Notes: generated by a model from the sequence alone, not told the origin. DNA of 64,000 nt from Liolophura sinensis (GCF_032854445.1 NC_088295.1:80320028-80384027); one strand, 5' to 3'; counted from the stretch's first letter, positions 11,931 through 25,200 are shown. Translations and numbers: made by a program.

Positions 11931-13767
11931 AAATAATAAAAGAGACAGAAAAAAGAATGAATGCGCTGAAAAGGCTTTCATGATTGAAAACGGTATTAGT
12001 ATCCATACCGAAAAGTCGCTTCCAAATAAACAGAAGTTGTTATCCATATATCTCGTTATGTTATCCAACTCAACTTCTAAATGCCTCTCAAAGATGTCAT
12101 TATACACATTGTGGAAGAGAGTACACCCACCCAGAGGCGCACAATATGCATATCATATACATTATATATGTTTACCTATAGGCATAAGTAGACACCTAAT
12201 TTGCACATACATATTGATAGAAAATGGCAGGCTAAGTAGGGAATGGTTGGCCCGGTGTCAGACCTATATATTATGGGTATCGTATCTGGTGTCTTCAGCA
12301 CAGCGTCCTAGTGATACAGCACATCAACATGTAGCGAGCGCCTTTCAAGCGAAACATACACAATACTGGTACACTGTATACTGGTACACTCTATACTCGC
12401 TATGAGAATGGTGGAATCATAGAAAGTTTGGGGTCGTTCGAACAATTATGTCGAAGGATTTACTTATATGGTCACCATGGAGCTACTGCTCATTTGACCT
12501 CTGTATGCTCAATCTTATACTATAATGCAGTGACCATTGAAAATAATGAATATACTGACTTCGTCACACGATATAGGCCTAAATGCATGCCATAGATACA
12601 TGGATTCAGAGTGAATAAACACCATATATGAAGTGAAATGTGCTACATCATCATTGTCTTTTCATACCCGCTATACGCTATTTCCCCAATACACGACACT
12701 GCATGCCCCTACTTACGCAAGATATCTGACAAGTTTGATCTTGATCGGGCATATATTGATCAAGTTGCAGATACATGCAGTTCGCTTTGGGATTCGATCA
12801 GTTCCTCTCACGGATGTTATATGTATAGGCCTATAAGTGAAGCCTTCTCGAATGTTAATTACATCAATCAAATAAATAACAACATGTACTTTTCGTAAAT
12901 AAATGACGTACGTTATACAGCTGGAAAAATTCACGTCCACATGACATTGTGCAATAACGCACGGAGACAACATGCGGCTTTCAGTAAAAATTGCGAGGTT
13001 TGTGAAACAAGTTTTAGAAAGGAATATTTATATATAGCAAGCATATTAAGAACCATATCAACCCGATCTTGCCGATGTTTTTTTTTTTCTTGACATTTGG
13101 AGCGCTGATGCCGACTGCAAGTGCATGAACTTGGAAAACTTCATTAGACGTTGTCAGTAATTGTCCGTCTAATTCAAAGTTTGTCATCTTCTCGGGCCAA
13201 GGTATGCTATAGTAGATTGAGTAGAGTATCCGATCTGTATCACTTGGCTGACGAAGATCGATGTGACAGTGTTGACGATAAAGATTTGTGTTGTGTTCAT
13301 GCAGGATGATTAAGACCAGCCAACACGACACCAGCACGCACCTTTCCCATGTATATAACTATTACTCAGGTGATACTAGTTTCAAACACAAACACGAAAG
13401 CCATACTGTATATAGCTGTCCTATATCATAGTCAAGCAACAGAATATGTCTCCAGGGATAAGTCTACATGCAGGTGTACAAAGACGACAAACGCTTCTAC
13501 AAGTTCACAGGCTATATTCCTCCCTTAATAGGTCTATACGGTGTATATCTATATATTTGGATTTGAGAGAACCACTTTTTTGTGTCGCCTTTGGTTTCGC
13601 AAGTTTGGAATGGAGCATGTAATTTCCCCGGTTGATATTGTTGACATATATAATTAACAATTCAATAAATGTCAACACACTATGCAAAATGTTAACGTGC
13701 TCAACATCTGCAGGTTTCCACAGCCCCCTAATGAGAAGGGAGATAGACAATCATTGGAGCGTAAATT
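11931..13767. other. Spacer, no supported gene
   Basis: AT-rich spacer between the 5' end of the kinesin gene and the 3' end of TIMELESS. Open frames at 11887-12405 (plus) and 13014-13337 (minus) lack a good start context, splice sites or recognisable motifs. Confidence 0.6.
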
Positions 13768-13856
13768 TTTTATTTATCTGTTTGATTGTTATCTCACTTA
13801 CATACGACGGTGGCCGACATTATGATGGGAGGAAACCTGGGGTTCAATTTGATGGA
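13768..13856 (-). mobile_element. SINE family 1, 3' fragment
   Basis: TTTATTTATCTGTTTGATTG, TCACTTACATACGACGGTGG and ATTATGATGGGAGGAAACC. It lies 140 bp from the full copy at 14000 in the same orientation. Confidence 0.75.
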
Positions 13857-13999
13857 ACAATGTATGCATGTATCCTTGGGTTTTACGCCTATTGATACTT
13901 TTTAGTCATATGACGACAAGGTGGGATTAGGTGTGTGTACAGATACTGTCCTCTTGTGACAGGGCGAGTCCATGTCGCTAAAGTGCTGCAGCAACTGAT

Positions 14000-14245
14000 T
14001 TGATTTGATTTGATTGGTGTTTTACGCCGTACTCAAGAATATTTCACTTATATATAAGACGGCGTCCAGCATTATGGTGGGAGGAATCCAGGTAGAGCCT
14101 GGGTGAAACCCACGACCATCCGCAGGTTGCTGGCAGACCTTCCCACGTACGACCAGAGGGTAAGCCAGCATTAGCTGGACTTGAGAGGCTTCTGGGTCAT
14201 TACGCTGCACTAGCGCTTACCAACTGAGCCACGGCCGCCCATATT
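14000..14245 (-). mobile_element. SINE family 1, near full length
   Basis: Read on the minus strand, it starts with a tRNA-like head. The Pol III A box TGGCTCAGTTGGTAAGC is near 14215-14231. The body contains CCAGCAACCTGCGGATGGTC, and the end is a tail matching AATATTCTTGAGTACGGCGT and AACACCAATCAAATCAAATC. Best-preserved head in the window. Resembles mollusc SINEs of the MESC/Biv type, by recollection. Confidence 0.85.
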
Positions 14246-14284
14246 CAGCCACTGAGGCATCATTCAGAAGAGACCAGACTTGAC

Positions 14285-14705
14285 ACCCCACCCAGTCAGA
14301 TTATGCTGACACCGGGCCTATCAGTCCTGTTTCCTTGCTCTCTATAACCCGTCAGTGCTGAGCGCCACGCGATGCTGCAACAAGAACGACTTTTAAAGTC
14401 TTTGGTATAACCTTTACCCTGCTTTAATCCCAGGCGCAGAAATCACGCAGTGTTTTTGGTCAAACCTTCAAATCACTTTAAAATTGTTATTTCTGATGAA
14501 AACAAGGTCAAAATGTTGCATGTAAACCTAAGCTCTGAGTAGGTTATTGTAAAACAATTTTGAGTTAAAATAATGGAAAGGAACATAATAAATTTAATGA
14601 TTAAAATTTTAACTTAAGATTGTGTAAGATTGCTTCGTCTATCCAGGGCAGGTCTCCCGACTTGTAGACGCGGACGCTCTAGCCAATATTGGCCGCCGAA
14701 GAGGT
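14285..14705 (-). mobile_element. SINE family 2, split by an insertion
   Basis: The body occupies 14285-14436 (GACACC, TTTCCTTGCTCTC, GAGCGCCACGCGATGC, TTTGGTATAACC, AATCCCAGG). The tRNA-like head resumes at about 14647-14705 (CAGGTCTCCCGACTTG, GCGGACGCTCTAGCC, TTGGCCGCCGAAG). About 210 bp of AT-rich DNA separates the two. TCCCAGGCGCAG on one side and ATCCAGGGCAG on the other may be a target duplication. Confidence 0.65.
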
Positions 14706-17700
14706 CTTAATTGACGTAATTGACGTATTGATAATCTAACTTGACTATGCACTTATATAACCACCAAAACATTACAACAAGACACTGAAGGGAAGCATAA
14801 CTAAAACACGTATGTACAGGAACATTTATATCACCCATGCTGAAAAAAGTAATTTTGGCTAATTGCAAGACATTGATAATTTATACAAAAATCTTGTTGC
14901 TATACATCAAGAAGTACAAGAAAACTGATAACTAGTTTTGTAACTCATAATCCAGCCTATATAACAGTTTGTGATGAAATGTAGGCCTGTAGATACTTGT
15001 AAGAATTAGAAACAGCCCTACAGTATCGTCCAAGCAGCCGATATGTACCGACAAACAGCACATTAACTGCTTACATTATACAAAAACATAGTTCACTTAT
15101 ACCGTGCATTGCAAGTTCCATGGGCGCTAAAGCATCTTCTTTACCATATTTGTTGAAAGAAATATTTTATCTATAGTCATTTGTTTACGTAAGGTCTTTA
15201 CAACCGACCTTTATGGTATATACGCACATGTATTTCATTGTTTGACGCTTCATCATAACACAAAGGGATAGTCTAATCTTCACCCACCCGGTCTAGGTGG
15301 TATATAAAGTTATATATAGGCATACCCTTGAGCGATTTGTTCATCAATTAACAACAAAATATTCGAAGACCTGTTCTTGTTACCCTGCAAGAGCTGGAGT
15401 GTGTGAACAAGTGACTCACTAATCTGGGTTTGTCGAGTAACAACTTATCTAAAACTCCGTTTCAGCATGTTTGGCATACTCTGCACTATAAAAAAAATGA
15501 GAGAATCTTACAGGCATATAGGCCTTCTTGTGTTATTTCTTTTAAAGAGCTTACCTAAAACGCCGGCCTATAGGTCTTTATAAACATGCATGCGTGCATG
15601 GTTCTGTCGTTTAAAGTTGCAATACACGTATCAATGATATAGTCATTGCAGGCTACGAACGCTGGATATTTCTAAATTACAATTCCTTATGAAATGTTCG
15701 TAAGCTCCAGATTCTAAATGAATTTAAAATAACCCACTTTCACAAATTTGTATCAACATCAAATAGAAAATCAAGCGCTTAAACTGAAGATCCAGTGTAG
15801 CCACTGAAACGTCAAGTTCTTAATCTGTCCATGTAATAGGGAAAGTGGCGTCGACACGGTGCGATTTATCGTATCCACTAATCGAACCAAAACAGAGCCA
15901 AAACACTATTTCATACAATTTTTAGAATTCGGTAATTCGCAACCTGTAAATAGAATGGTGTTTGTTCAATTTTCGATTGCCAATAGTCGAATTCCATTAG
16001 TAAATTGGCAGGGAACCCTGTGAACACGGCTTTTGCAGAGCTACCAGAGCAGCCACTCACCACACACCAGCTAAGTACCGGAAAACTAGCCCATGTGCAC
16101 AGAACATAACTACTCGTGGCGGATACTGGCTACCATGCTCGTGGTAAATAGTAGACGATTTATTTTTCCATTCCAAAACCATCTGTCAAAATGATACGTA
16201 ATTTGGTCGCTTTGAATGGTTTTAAAATGTACAGACAGGAAGCCAGATAATTTTCGCATACGCATGCTACTACTACATCAATCATGTTCTACTGCATCAA
16301 TTTGTATTCCAGACTGAGCTGTAGGCCCTACAGGCAAGATTACGTATTTTAATTACGTATTTAATCAGTCTCCCAGATTGTCAAAATCTTTGGTATGGCT
16401 AGGAGCAGTGTTGTCTTTCCTATAATAATAACTATCCAACAACCTCTCTACCTTCACGAGTTATAGATAGTATAACTGACTCGGTCCGTAGATTAGGTCT
16501 TACATGCAGGCGCCACTACTTCAGAAACTTTCGCTTACACGACAAAGTTTATCTATGGAAAAGAAAATGGCCAGACTTGAAGAAACATTGGCATTTAGAG
16601 GTTGGTATTTGTAAGTGAACAATACATTTCTTAGGGTTAACAAATTCTAGGTTTATTCGAGGTTAAGTGGAAAATCTTTCGATATCGATTATATATACAA
16701 TCAGAAAAGGTAAATAACACATAATTCTAAGCAAGGAACAGCAAGAAATGCATTCGAGGGTCGGGTCTCAGCTGTAAAATCTCAACCCACTACCATCCGT
16801 GGTCAGTTGTAAAATATGTCGACAGTCGTAGTGACCCAGCATACTTTAAGACAACACCAGACTAAATGTATATATGTGTCTATAAAGTATGCCACGTGAA
16901 GTTTAAAAACCAGAATTTTTTGTGGTGTTTAATAACTGAGAGATTGCAGTTCAAGGAAACCAAAATCTCGCAAACAGAGAAAATCGAAAACGGCGCCACG
17001 TTATCAACGTTGATCAATTAAGTGCTAGTTGTCACTATAATCCAAGAATGGGGCTTTTTTCGCTTGAGTCACCTGAACTCTGATTTACCTATTAATGGAG
17101 AAGAAAAGTTAAAATCATAACACTGTAGGCTGAAAAGAGCACATTTTTTTCTATCTGGTGGTTCCTGCTGCATAATTTTGCGCTTTTTCCTCGCCATACA
17201 CGTAAAGCCTGAAAACGGCACAGCCGTCATAAGTCGCCGAGTCCATCGAGTCTTTAACACCCTGTAATTTATGCTGGGTGCGTGTTGCATCTCAGCCAAT
17301 GAGTGGTTAAAACTGCCGGCTTGTTCGTGTGAACTCTGAACCCACGTCCAACATTCCGGTGTCCCGATCGTCAAGCGGAAAACGAACTGTACTGTTCGCT
17401 ACCTTCTGGGAAAAACAGTTCTACCGGAAATGTACGAACTGCACTTCGGCGGTTTCCGAAGGCAATTCTCCTCCAAACGTAGACGACTTCAGGGCTAGTT
17501 CTTGGGCAAAATGGAGTCGCCCACAGCGGATTTTGGCGCTGACTTTATTTATAATTTATCAACTTGAGGTACATATTAGAATTTTTTATGGCATGCGCGA
17601 AAATGGTATTTTCAATGGTATTTTGTTTGATATTTAAGTTTTCTTCTCCTATGTGCATGGGGTACGAGTGGTACGAGTGTTTCCATCCCTCTTTCTGAAT

Positions 17701-18640
17701 AAATTGAATGATATTATTTGTTCTCTTTTCTTTTCACACTCTAAGCCAGAGTTGGTGGGGGGGGGGGGGCCTACATACCATATCAGCCTGTCAATCAATA
17801 CTGTCCTAAGTAATCCAGTGGCTGGTAATTTGGAACACCTGGCTCCATTGGTCAAAAACTTTTCCATTGATGTGTGCACCTGCCAATAGGCCAAAAGGGA
17901 TCGCAGGTGCAGTGTGGGTTGGAGCTGTGCCGTGGATGGAGGAAATGTTACCATGACAACAGCCATCAATGACTTTCTTGCACAGATAAATGACAAGCTT
18001 CGGATCATAATTTTTCATTTCATTTGCAGGCCATCAGTCTTGGACCAATTCAACAATGACAGATACTTCTCATAATAACCATGATAAACCTACAATAACA
18101 ACCATAAACTGAGATAACTGCCTTGCCTTTAATGATATATGAAAGTTAGACATGATCATGCGGAGTTCATCCATTTCAGGTAAAATCATGTAGAAATACA
18201 CAAACTTGGACAATTCTAGAAACCATGAGAACCAAGACAGCCACAAACATCTTTTATAAAGAGGAAAAATATCTACTGTTTTAATCAAATGGTAAATATT
18301 TCAGCACAGATGTTAATGAATAAAATTATTTCCTACATGTCAATTGCTACATACTGTTGATAATACAACACGAGAAGGTAAGGTTATAGATTACACATAT
18401 AAAACACATCAGCAATCCTTCCTGTAAAATTTCACAATATTATTTAAGACTCAAAATTATTATTATTGTCTAAGACACTGTTGTTTAATTCATATATATG
18501 AGCAAATTAAGAACAAAAACAGGAGAGATACTTGAGATACAAGATGGATAAAAATGTTCAACATTTGTTTTCGTAACTGGTTATACTATAAATCATAGAA
18601 CTATCTGTAACTATCCATGATGCGCCATCTGTATTTTTAT
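14706..18640. other. Spacer 3' of TIMELESS, no supported gene
   Basis: No exon that I can join or name. A CpG-richer patch lies at about 17200-17540. A G11 run lies at 17757-17768. The rest is AT-rich. The last part (about 18100-18640) may include distal TIMELESS 3' UTR, but I see no clear minus-strand poly(A) signal near the stop codon. Confidence 0.5.
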
Positions 18641-18659
18641 CCGATCACTCAATCCTTCG

Positions 18660-19600
18660 CCCCTTTACTGCCCAACCTCCTCTTCACTGTCAATCCTCCT
18701 GATCACTGGCAATCCTTATTACTGTCAATTCTCCTCCTTGGCACTATCAATCTACCATACTCCTCACTGTCAATCCTCCTGATCACTGGCAATACTCATT
18801 ACTGTCAATTCTCCTCCTTGGCACTATCAATCTACCATACTCCTCACTGTCAATCCTCCTGATCACTGGCAATCCTCATTACTGTCAATTCTCCCCCTTG
18901 GCACTGTCAATCTACCTCCTCCTCAATGTCAATCCACCTGATCACTGGCAATCCTCATTACTGTCAATTCTCCCCCTTGGCACTGTCAATTTACCATACT
19001 CCTCACTGTCAATCCTCCTGATCACTGGCAATCCTCATTACTGTCAATTCTCCTCCTTGGCACTATCAATCTACCATACTCCTCACTGTCAATCCTCCTG
19101 ATCACTGGCAATCCTCATTACTGTCAATTCTCCCCCTTGGCACTGTCAATCTACCTCCTCCTCAATGTCAATCCTCCTGATCACTGGCAATCCTCATTAC
19201 TGTCAATTCTCCCCCTTGGCACTGTCAATTTACCTCCTCCTCAATGTCAATCCTCCTGATCACTGGCAATCCTCATTACTGTCAATTCTCCCCCTTGGCA
19301 CTGTCAATCTACCTCCTCCTCAATGTCAATCCTCCTGATCACTGGCAATACTCATTACTGTCAATTCTCCTCCTTGGCACTATCAATCTACCATACTCCT
19401 CACTGTCAATCCTCCTGATCACTGGCAATCCTCATTACTGTCAATTCTCCCCCTTGGCACTGTCAATCTACCTCCTCCTCAATGTCAATCCACCTGATCA
19501 CTGGCAATCCTCATTACTGTCAATTCTCATCCTTGGCACTGTCAATTTACCTCCTCCTCACTGTTAATCCTCCTCCTCATCACTGCCAATCCTCCTTGTT
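18660..19600. repeat. 80-bp minisatellite abutting the TIMELESS stop codon
   Basis: About 11-12 copies of a unit of about 80 bp, itself made of ACTGTCAAT-type subrepeats (CAATCCTCCTGATCACTGGC, CATTACTGTCAATTCTCC, TTGGCACTATCAATCTACC). Units start at 18691, 18771, 18851 and about 18930, and so on. It runs up to the stop codon at 19605-19607, where the coding sequence carries the same CTGTCAATCCTCCTCACTAT motif. It would be transcribed as TIMELESS 3' UTR. Confidence 0.9.
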
Positions 19601-19604
19601 GCTG

Positions 19605-22257
19605 TCAATCCTCCTCACTATCAATGCGCTGTGCCTTCAAAGCTCTTTTCAGGGGTATGTGGTCATCTGCCGAGTCAGAGTCACTGTGTTCTTGGGTCAG
19701 CAGAGTGGCAGGGAAGGTGTCTGAAACACAAATACGTCAGCCTCTTATAATCTGCTTTGATGGTAACTGTTAAAATGTGCATGAAGTGGAAAAATAAAGA
19801 CATATTGTACATTCTGATTTGTTTACGTATTAATGGTCTTCTATGGAATAGACACTGTACTCAGTCTCCTACTGTTATGCTCTGTAAAGAGGAGCCATCT
19901 TCACTCCTTACTCACCAACCTCATCTTATAAACTGCTTCAGAAAAATACTTACAAATACCGAGAAATTCCATTCAAGTAAATATTACTAAATATTATTAA
20001 GTACACATGTTATTTGTGTTAATTCAATTGTATCTACTACATGTGAAACACGGGTTCGCTTAAGTAATAACTTCTTCTTCTGTAAATTAGTATACCAGGC
20101 AAATTACTATGGACTATTATAAATTTTCTCCAGATTTTCATAGAAAAACACAGGCACAGATTGCTTTCTCTGACTGGTGTCTCATATGTCTTGCAGTTAT
20201 CAAGATTTAAAGTTCAAGCATAAACGAACAATACACAGCAATAGGTGCTCTCAAACTAACCTAGAGAAGCCTTCTTCCCTTGGCTATCTTCCCCTGTGGG
20301 TTGTGAGTATAAGATTAGGGGTGTGTCCTCATCGCTATCATCAGCCATGGTGGCAGAGGTAGCACCGACGACACAGCCACTGTCATTGCCATCTGGTCTC
20401 GCACCGTCCCTGGATGAACTATCTGACTCCATCAGGCGTTGACGTTTAGAATGATGACTACTGCTGGAATTTGATGACAAGTGACTACTCCTTGATGATT
20501 CATCATCACTGTCATCTATCCGCTGCTTTCGTTTCTTTTTGTGGCTTTTCTGTCCAGTTGCATGGCTATTACCATCATCCATTACAATAGATGAATGACT
20601 GTTTTCATCATGGTTTGTTACCGATGAACAGCTGTTTCCATCATGGTTTGTTATGGATGAACGGCTTTTTTCATCATGGTTTGTTACAGATAAACGACTT
20701 GTTTCATCATGGTTGGATTGAGATGAACAACCGTTTTCATCTTGATTTTGCAGTGATGAGCAGCTGTTTTCATCAGTACAATCAACAAAACTTTTCTGTT
20801 TCCTTTGTGCTAGTTTTGAGTCAGATAAATGTCTACTGTCATCATCGCTGTCATCCAACAAAACTTTGTGATGTTTTCTGGCAGCTTGAACACCACCATC
20901 AAGGTTTGGTGAGTCTTTGGAATTTCCCTCATCACTGTCATCTAATACAGTAGGTCGCGATCGCTTTGATGATTGCTGATTTGGCGATGATATGTCATCT
21001 TCACTGAGATCCATTTGAAGTCTGTTGTCATCACTGCAAGAAGGCAAGTAAAATATATCTAATTATACATATTGTAATGGCTGGGAAGAGATTCTCTAAA
21101 AACTGAAGACAGTACTAAAGTGGAGCAGAGACTGTTTCAAAGTTCTCCCGGTCACTGGTTTTGGCATTTATTTATTCTTGTTCATTTCATTGTTTACATT
21201 GTTATCAAGAATTTTTCACTAATATCCAGCAAACCTTCATGCAAGATTATACAGTGACTGTTGTACTACCAAGGATCTAAGAATAATGGAAGCAACAAAA
21301 TCTTGAAAAATTCTGTCCGAGAGTGAGATTGAACCCACTCGTGCAGTAAATTGGCACCTGAAAGCACCATAACCACAGTCACAACCTGTTCCTCAGTTTT
21401 GATGTTTAAATTACAACTTTCAACTTTCCTGTCCTTTCCCAACGTTCAGAGTGGGTCATAATATCTTGACGTAACAGAACAATTTGAAACATTTAACCTG
21501 TAAAGAATATATCTCCACAGTTTAAAATAAATTTATGACTATTTCACAGTTAAACTAACTTCGGAAATTTTGAAAAAAAAAAAAACGAAGAGTTTAAACA
21601 TTCACATACCTGTCATCAGAGTTGTCCTGCCAGGGGCTCTGAACTCTGCTGGTGGTTTGGTTGGAGTTACTGCCCTTTGATCTCAAAACCAGTGGTTCAT
21701 CATCACTTTCATCATCATCACTTACAACAGACTTTTTGGAAGACTTTCTTACAGCTGACTGCTTTTTCTTAGTATCTGTATGCTTTTTCACCTCTTCACT
21801 AGGGCTGTCATTACTGTCGTTTATAACAGGCTTTTTGGAGGGCCTCCTGACAGATGGCTGTTTATTATTTCTCTTATTGGTATTTTTCTTTACTTCTTCA
21901 TCATCACTGTCACTATCCTCGTTTATAACAGGCTTTTTGGAAGGCTTTCTCCGAGACTGTTTATTCTTTCCTTTATCTGTATGCTTTATTAATTCCATAT
22001 CATCACTGTCACTATCATCGTTTATAACATGCTTTTTGGAAGGCTTTCTCTGAGACTGTTTACTCTTTCCTTTATCTGTATGCTTTATTAATTCCATATC
22101 ATCATTGTCACTATCATCGTTTATAACAGGCCTTTTGGAAGGCTTTTTCACCGATTGTGTTTTCTTTCTCTTATTTGCATTGCTTTTCTCTTCATCATCA
22201 GTGGTTTCTGAAGCAATGAACCCTTCCATCTCCTCTGCTTTGTGTTTCTTTCTCTTC
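19605..22257 (-). other. timeless: TIMELESS exons 31-33, repetitive acidic tail
   Basis: Exons 21610-22257, 20261-21033 and 19605-19720 (residues about 1160-1671). Exon 31 has about five copies of a unit of about 33 residues centred on [16 protein letters not shown] then [14 protein letters not shown]. Exon 32 has five or six copies of an 11-residue unit of type [11 protein letters not shown] (33 bp, about 20590-20790), between SDD-rich stretches and a KKKRKQR basic run. Many S-D/S-E sites suit casein kinase 2, by inference. The frame stays open through 1.5 kb of coding repeat. The last exon restores a conserved-looking acidic end. Confidence 0.9.
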
Positions 22258-25200
22258 CTGGTGAATAAAAAAATCACAGACATCCATCACATGATGTACA
22301 CACATGACCTTTGTAAATAAAGTGCTTCAACCACTGAGTTCAGGTTAGCTGTACATTTTAATGTATCAACCACTGACTGCATGTTAGCTGCACATTTAAA
22401 TGTATCATCCACTGAGTGCAGGTTAGCTGTACATTTCAATGTATCAACCACTGACTGCAGGTTAGCTGTACATTTTAATGTATCATCCACTGACTGCAGG
22501 TTAGCTGTACATTTTAATGTATCAACCACTGACTGCAGGTTAGCTGTACATTTTAATGTATCATCCACTGATTGCAGGTTAGCTGTACATTTTAATGTAT
22601 CATCCACTGACTGCAGGTTAGCTGTACATTTAAATGTATCAACCACTGACTGCAGGTTAGCTGTACATTTTAATGTATCAACCACTGAGTGCAGGTTAGC
22701 TATACACTTAAATGTATCAACCACTGACTGCAGGTTAGCTGTACGTTTCAATGTATCATACACTGATTGCAGGTTAGCTGTACATTTCAATGTATCAACC
22801 ACTGACTGCAGGTTAGCTGTACATTTTAATGTATCAACCACTGAGTGCAGGTTAGCTGTGCATTTTAATGTATCATCCACTGACTACAGGTTAGCTGTAC
22901 ATTTTAATGTATCATCCACTGAGTGCAGGTTAGCTGTACATTTCAATGTATCAACCACTGACTGCATGTTAGCTGTACATTTCAATGTATCAACCACTGA
23001 CTGCAGGTTAGCTGTACATTTTAATGTATCAACCACTGACTGCAGGTTAGCTGTACATTTTAATGTATCATCCACTGACTGCAGGTTAGCTGTACATTTT
23101 AATGTATCAACCACTGACTGCAGGTTAGCTGTACATTTTAATGTATCATCCACTGATTGCAGGTTAGCTGTACATTTTAATGTATCAACCAGTGAGTGCA
23201 GGTTAGCTATACACTTAAATGTATCATCCACTGACTGCAGGTTAGCTGTACATTTCAATGTATCATCCACTGATTGCAGGTTAGCTGTACATTTCAATGT
23301 ATCAACCACTGACTGCATGTTAGCTGTACATTTTAATGTATCATCCACTGAGTGCAGGTTAGCTGTACATTTTAATGTATCATCCACTGACTGCATGTTA
23401 GCTGTACATTTTAATGTATCATCCACTGAGTGCAGGTTAGCTGTACATTTCAATGTATCAACCACTGACTGCAGGTTAGCTGTACATTTCAATGTATGAA
23501 CCACTGACTGCAGGTTAGCTGTACATTTTAATGTATCAACCACTGACTGCAGGTCAGCTGTACATTTCAATGTATCAACCACTGACTGCAGGTTAGCTGT
23601 ACATTTTAATGTATCAACCACTGAGTGCAGGTTAGCTGTACATTTTAATGTATCATCCACTGACTGCATGTTAGCTGTACATTTTAATGTATCATCCACT
23701 GACTGCAGGTTAGCTGTACATTTCAATGTATCAACCACTGACTGCATGTTAGCTGTACATTTCAATGTATCAACCACTGAGTGCATGTCAGCTGTACATT
23801 TCAATGTATCAACCACTGACTGCAGGTTAGCTGTACATTTTAATGTATCAACCACTGAGTGCAGGTTAGCTGTACATTTAAATGTATCATCCACTGACTG
23901 CAGGTTAGCTGTACATTTTAATGTATCACCCACTGACTGCAGGTTAGCTGTACATTTCAATGTATCAACCACTGACTGCATGTTAGCTGTACATTTAGAT
24001 GTATGAACCACTGACTGCAGGTTAGCTGTACATTTTAATGTATCAACCACTGACTGCAGGTTAGCTGTACATTTAAATGTATGATCCACTGACTGCAGGT
24101 TAGCTGTACATTTCAATGTATCAACCACTGAGTGCAGGTTAGCTGTACATTTTAATGTATCATCCACTGAGTGAAGGTTAGCTGTACATTTCTATGTATC
24201 AACCACTGAGTGCTGGTTAGCTGTACATTTCAATGTATCAACCACTGAGTGCAGGTTAGCTGTACATTTCTATGTATCAACCACTGACTGCAGGTTAGCT
24301 GTACATTTCAATCAAACTGCGCTATTATATTTGAGTTTTTCCTATGAAATGCTCAACTTTTTGTGACGCAAATAAATTTTACCTGAATATTTATTCTTTG
24401 TGTCTCTTAAATTGTCTACATACCTAAAATTTTTTTATCTCTACTACTGTAAAACAAACTTGTACAGGGACTGCTAGTATTGCAGTCTATTGCGTGCCTT
24501 ACAGGTTATAGGCCAAATCAAATTAAAGCAAATCAAAGATTCACAACCTGCAACAGAAATGAAATACCTTTTAGATTTCGCTTTATCCATAGGATTTGGG
24601 GTCTTCTGAGAAGTTTTTGTAGTCTTCTGTTTGAGTTTCTTTGCTGATTTATCTCCCTTAGATATTTCAGCCTTCGTCATCTTTGCTTTTGTTTGAAGAA
24701 AAGATGTCAGCTTGTCCAAGGGCGCAAACTTTTCTTCCTCAGTGAGCTCCAAACTCTCTGATATCAATGCTAAATCCTTTGCACTTAGGTCAGTAGGTAT
24801 TCGCCAGAAAGTCTCCTGAAATCAAGATAAAATCTCTCTGCAGATAGGGAGAATGACTATAATGCTTGAAACACAAAATAGATCCAACCAAAACAATTAT
24901 GTTCAGGAAGAGGGGAGGTGGAAAGACACACAAAATAATACTTAATGAATTTGTAACAGTTCTTGTGCTTTATGTCATATGAAATATAGTGATATTTTTC
25001 CACTGTTGAGGTGCATGATAGTTTTCAGCATCATGAGAGGCCAGGGACTTATTTATTTCATTACGGCTTAAAGCCACACTCAAGAACTCAAAGTCAGCTT
25101 TTGTGAGGAAGAAAGTAAATTGACAAGCGTAAACCACCAACCCAAGTTCATAAAAACTTTCCCGCATGTTATGTACACCATACTGGTGGAAGACAAGATA

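Noticed and set aside
13014-13337. Minus-strand frame of 107 codons with a hydrophobic start and a TATA-like TTATATA upstream
   Set aside because: The frame opens on GTG, not ATG. An internal lysine run comes from a poly-T tract, and no homologue is recognised.
17649-18018. Minus-strand frames around 17806-18018
   Set aside because: Protein-like stretches but no joinable splice sites, start or recognisable motif.
18617-19724. Plus-strand frames rich in LLITGNPHYCQF repeats
   Set aside because: Translation of the 80-bp minisatellite. The unit is not divisible by three, so each frame soon breaks.
21652-22053. Plus-strand frame of 133 codons, Leu/Ser-rich and membrane-like
   Set aside because: Antisense of the acidic coding repeats of TIMELESS exon 31.
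22381-24167. Long open frames of 372 (plus) and 427 (minus) codons
   Set aside because: They are the 39-bp array read in frame. The unit length is divisible by three and lacks stops, and there is no start context, splice support or non-repeat sequence.
22320-24312. CRISPR-like regular array
   Set aside because: Units are contiguous with no unique spacers, and the locus is a spliced animal gene.
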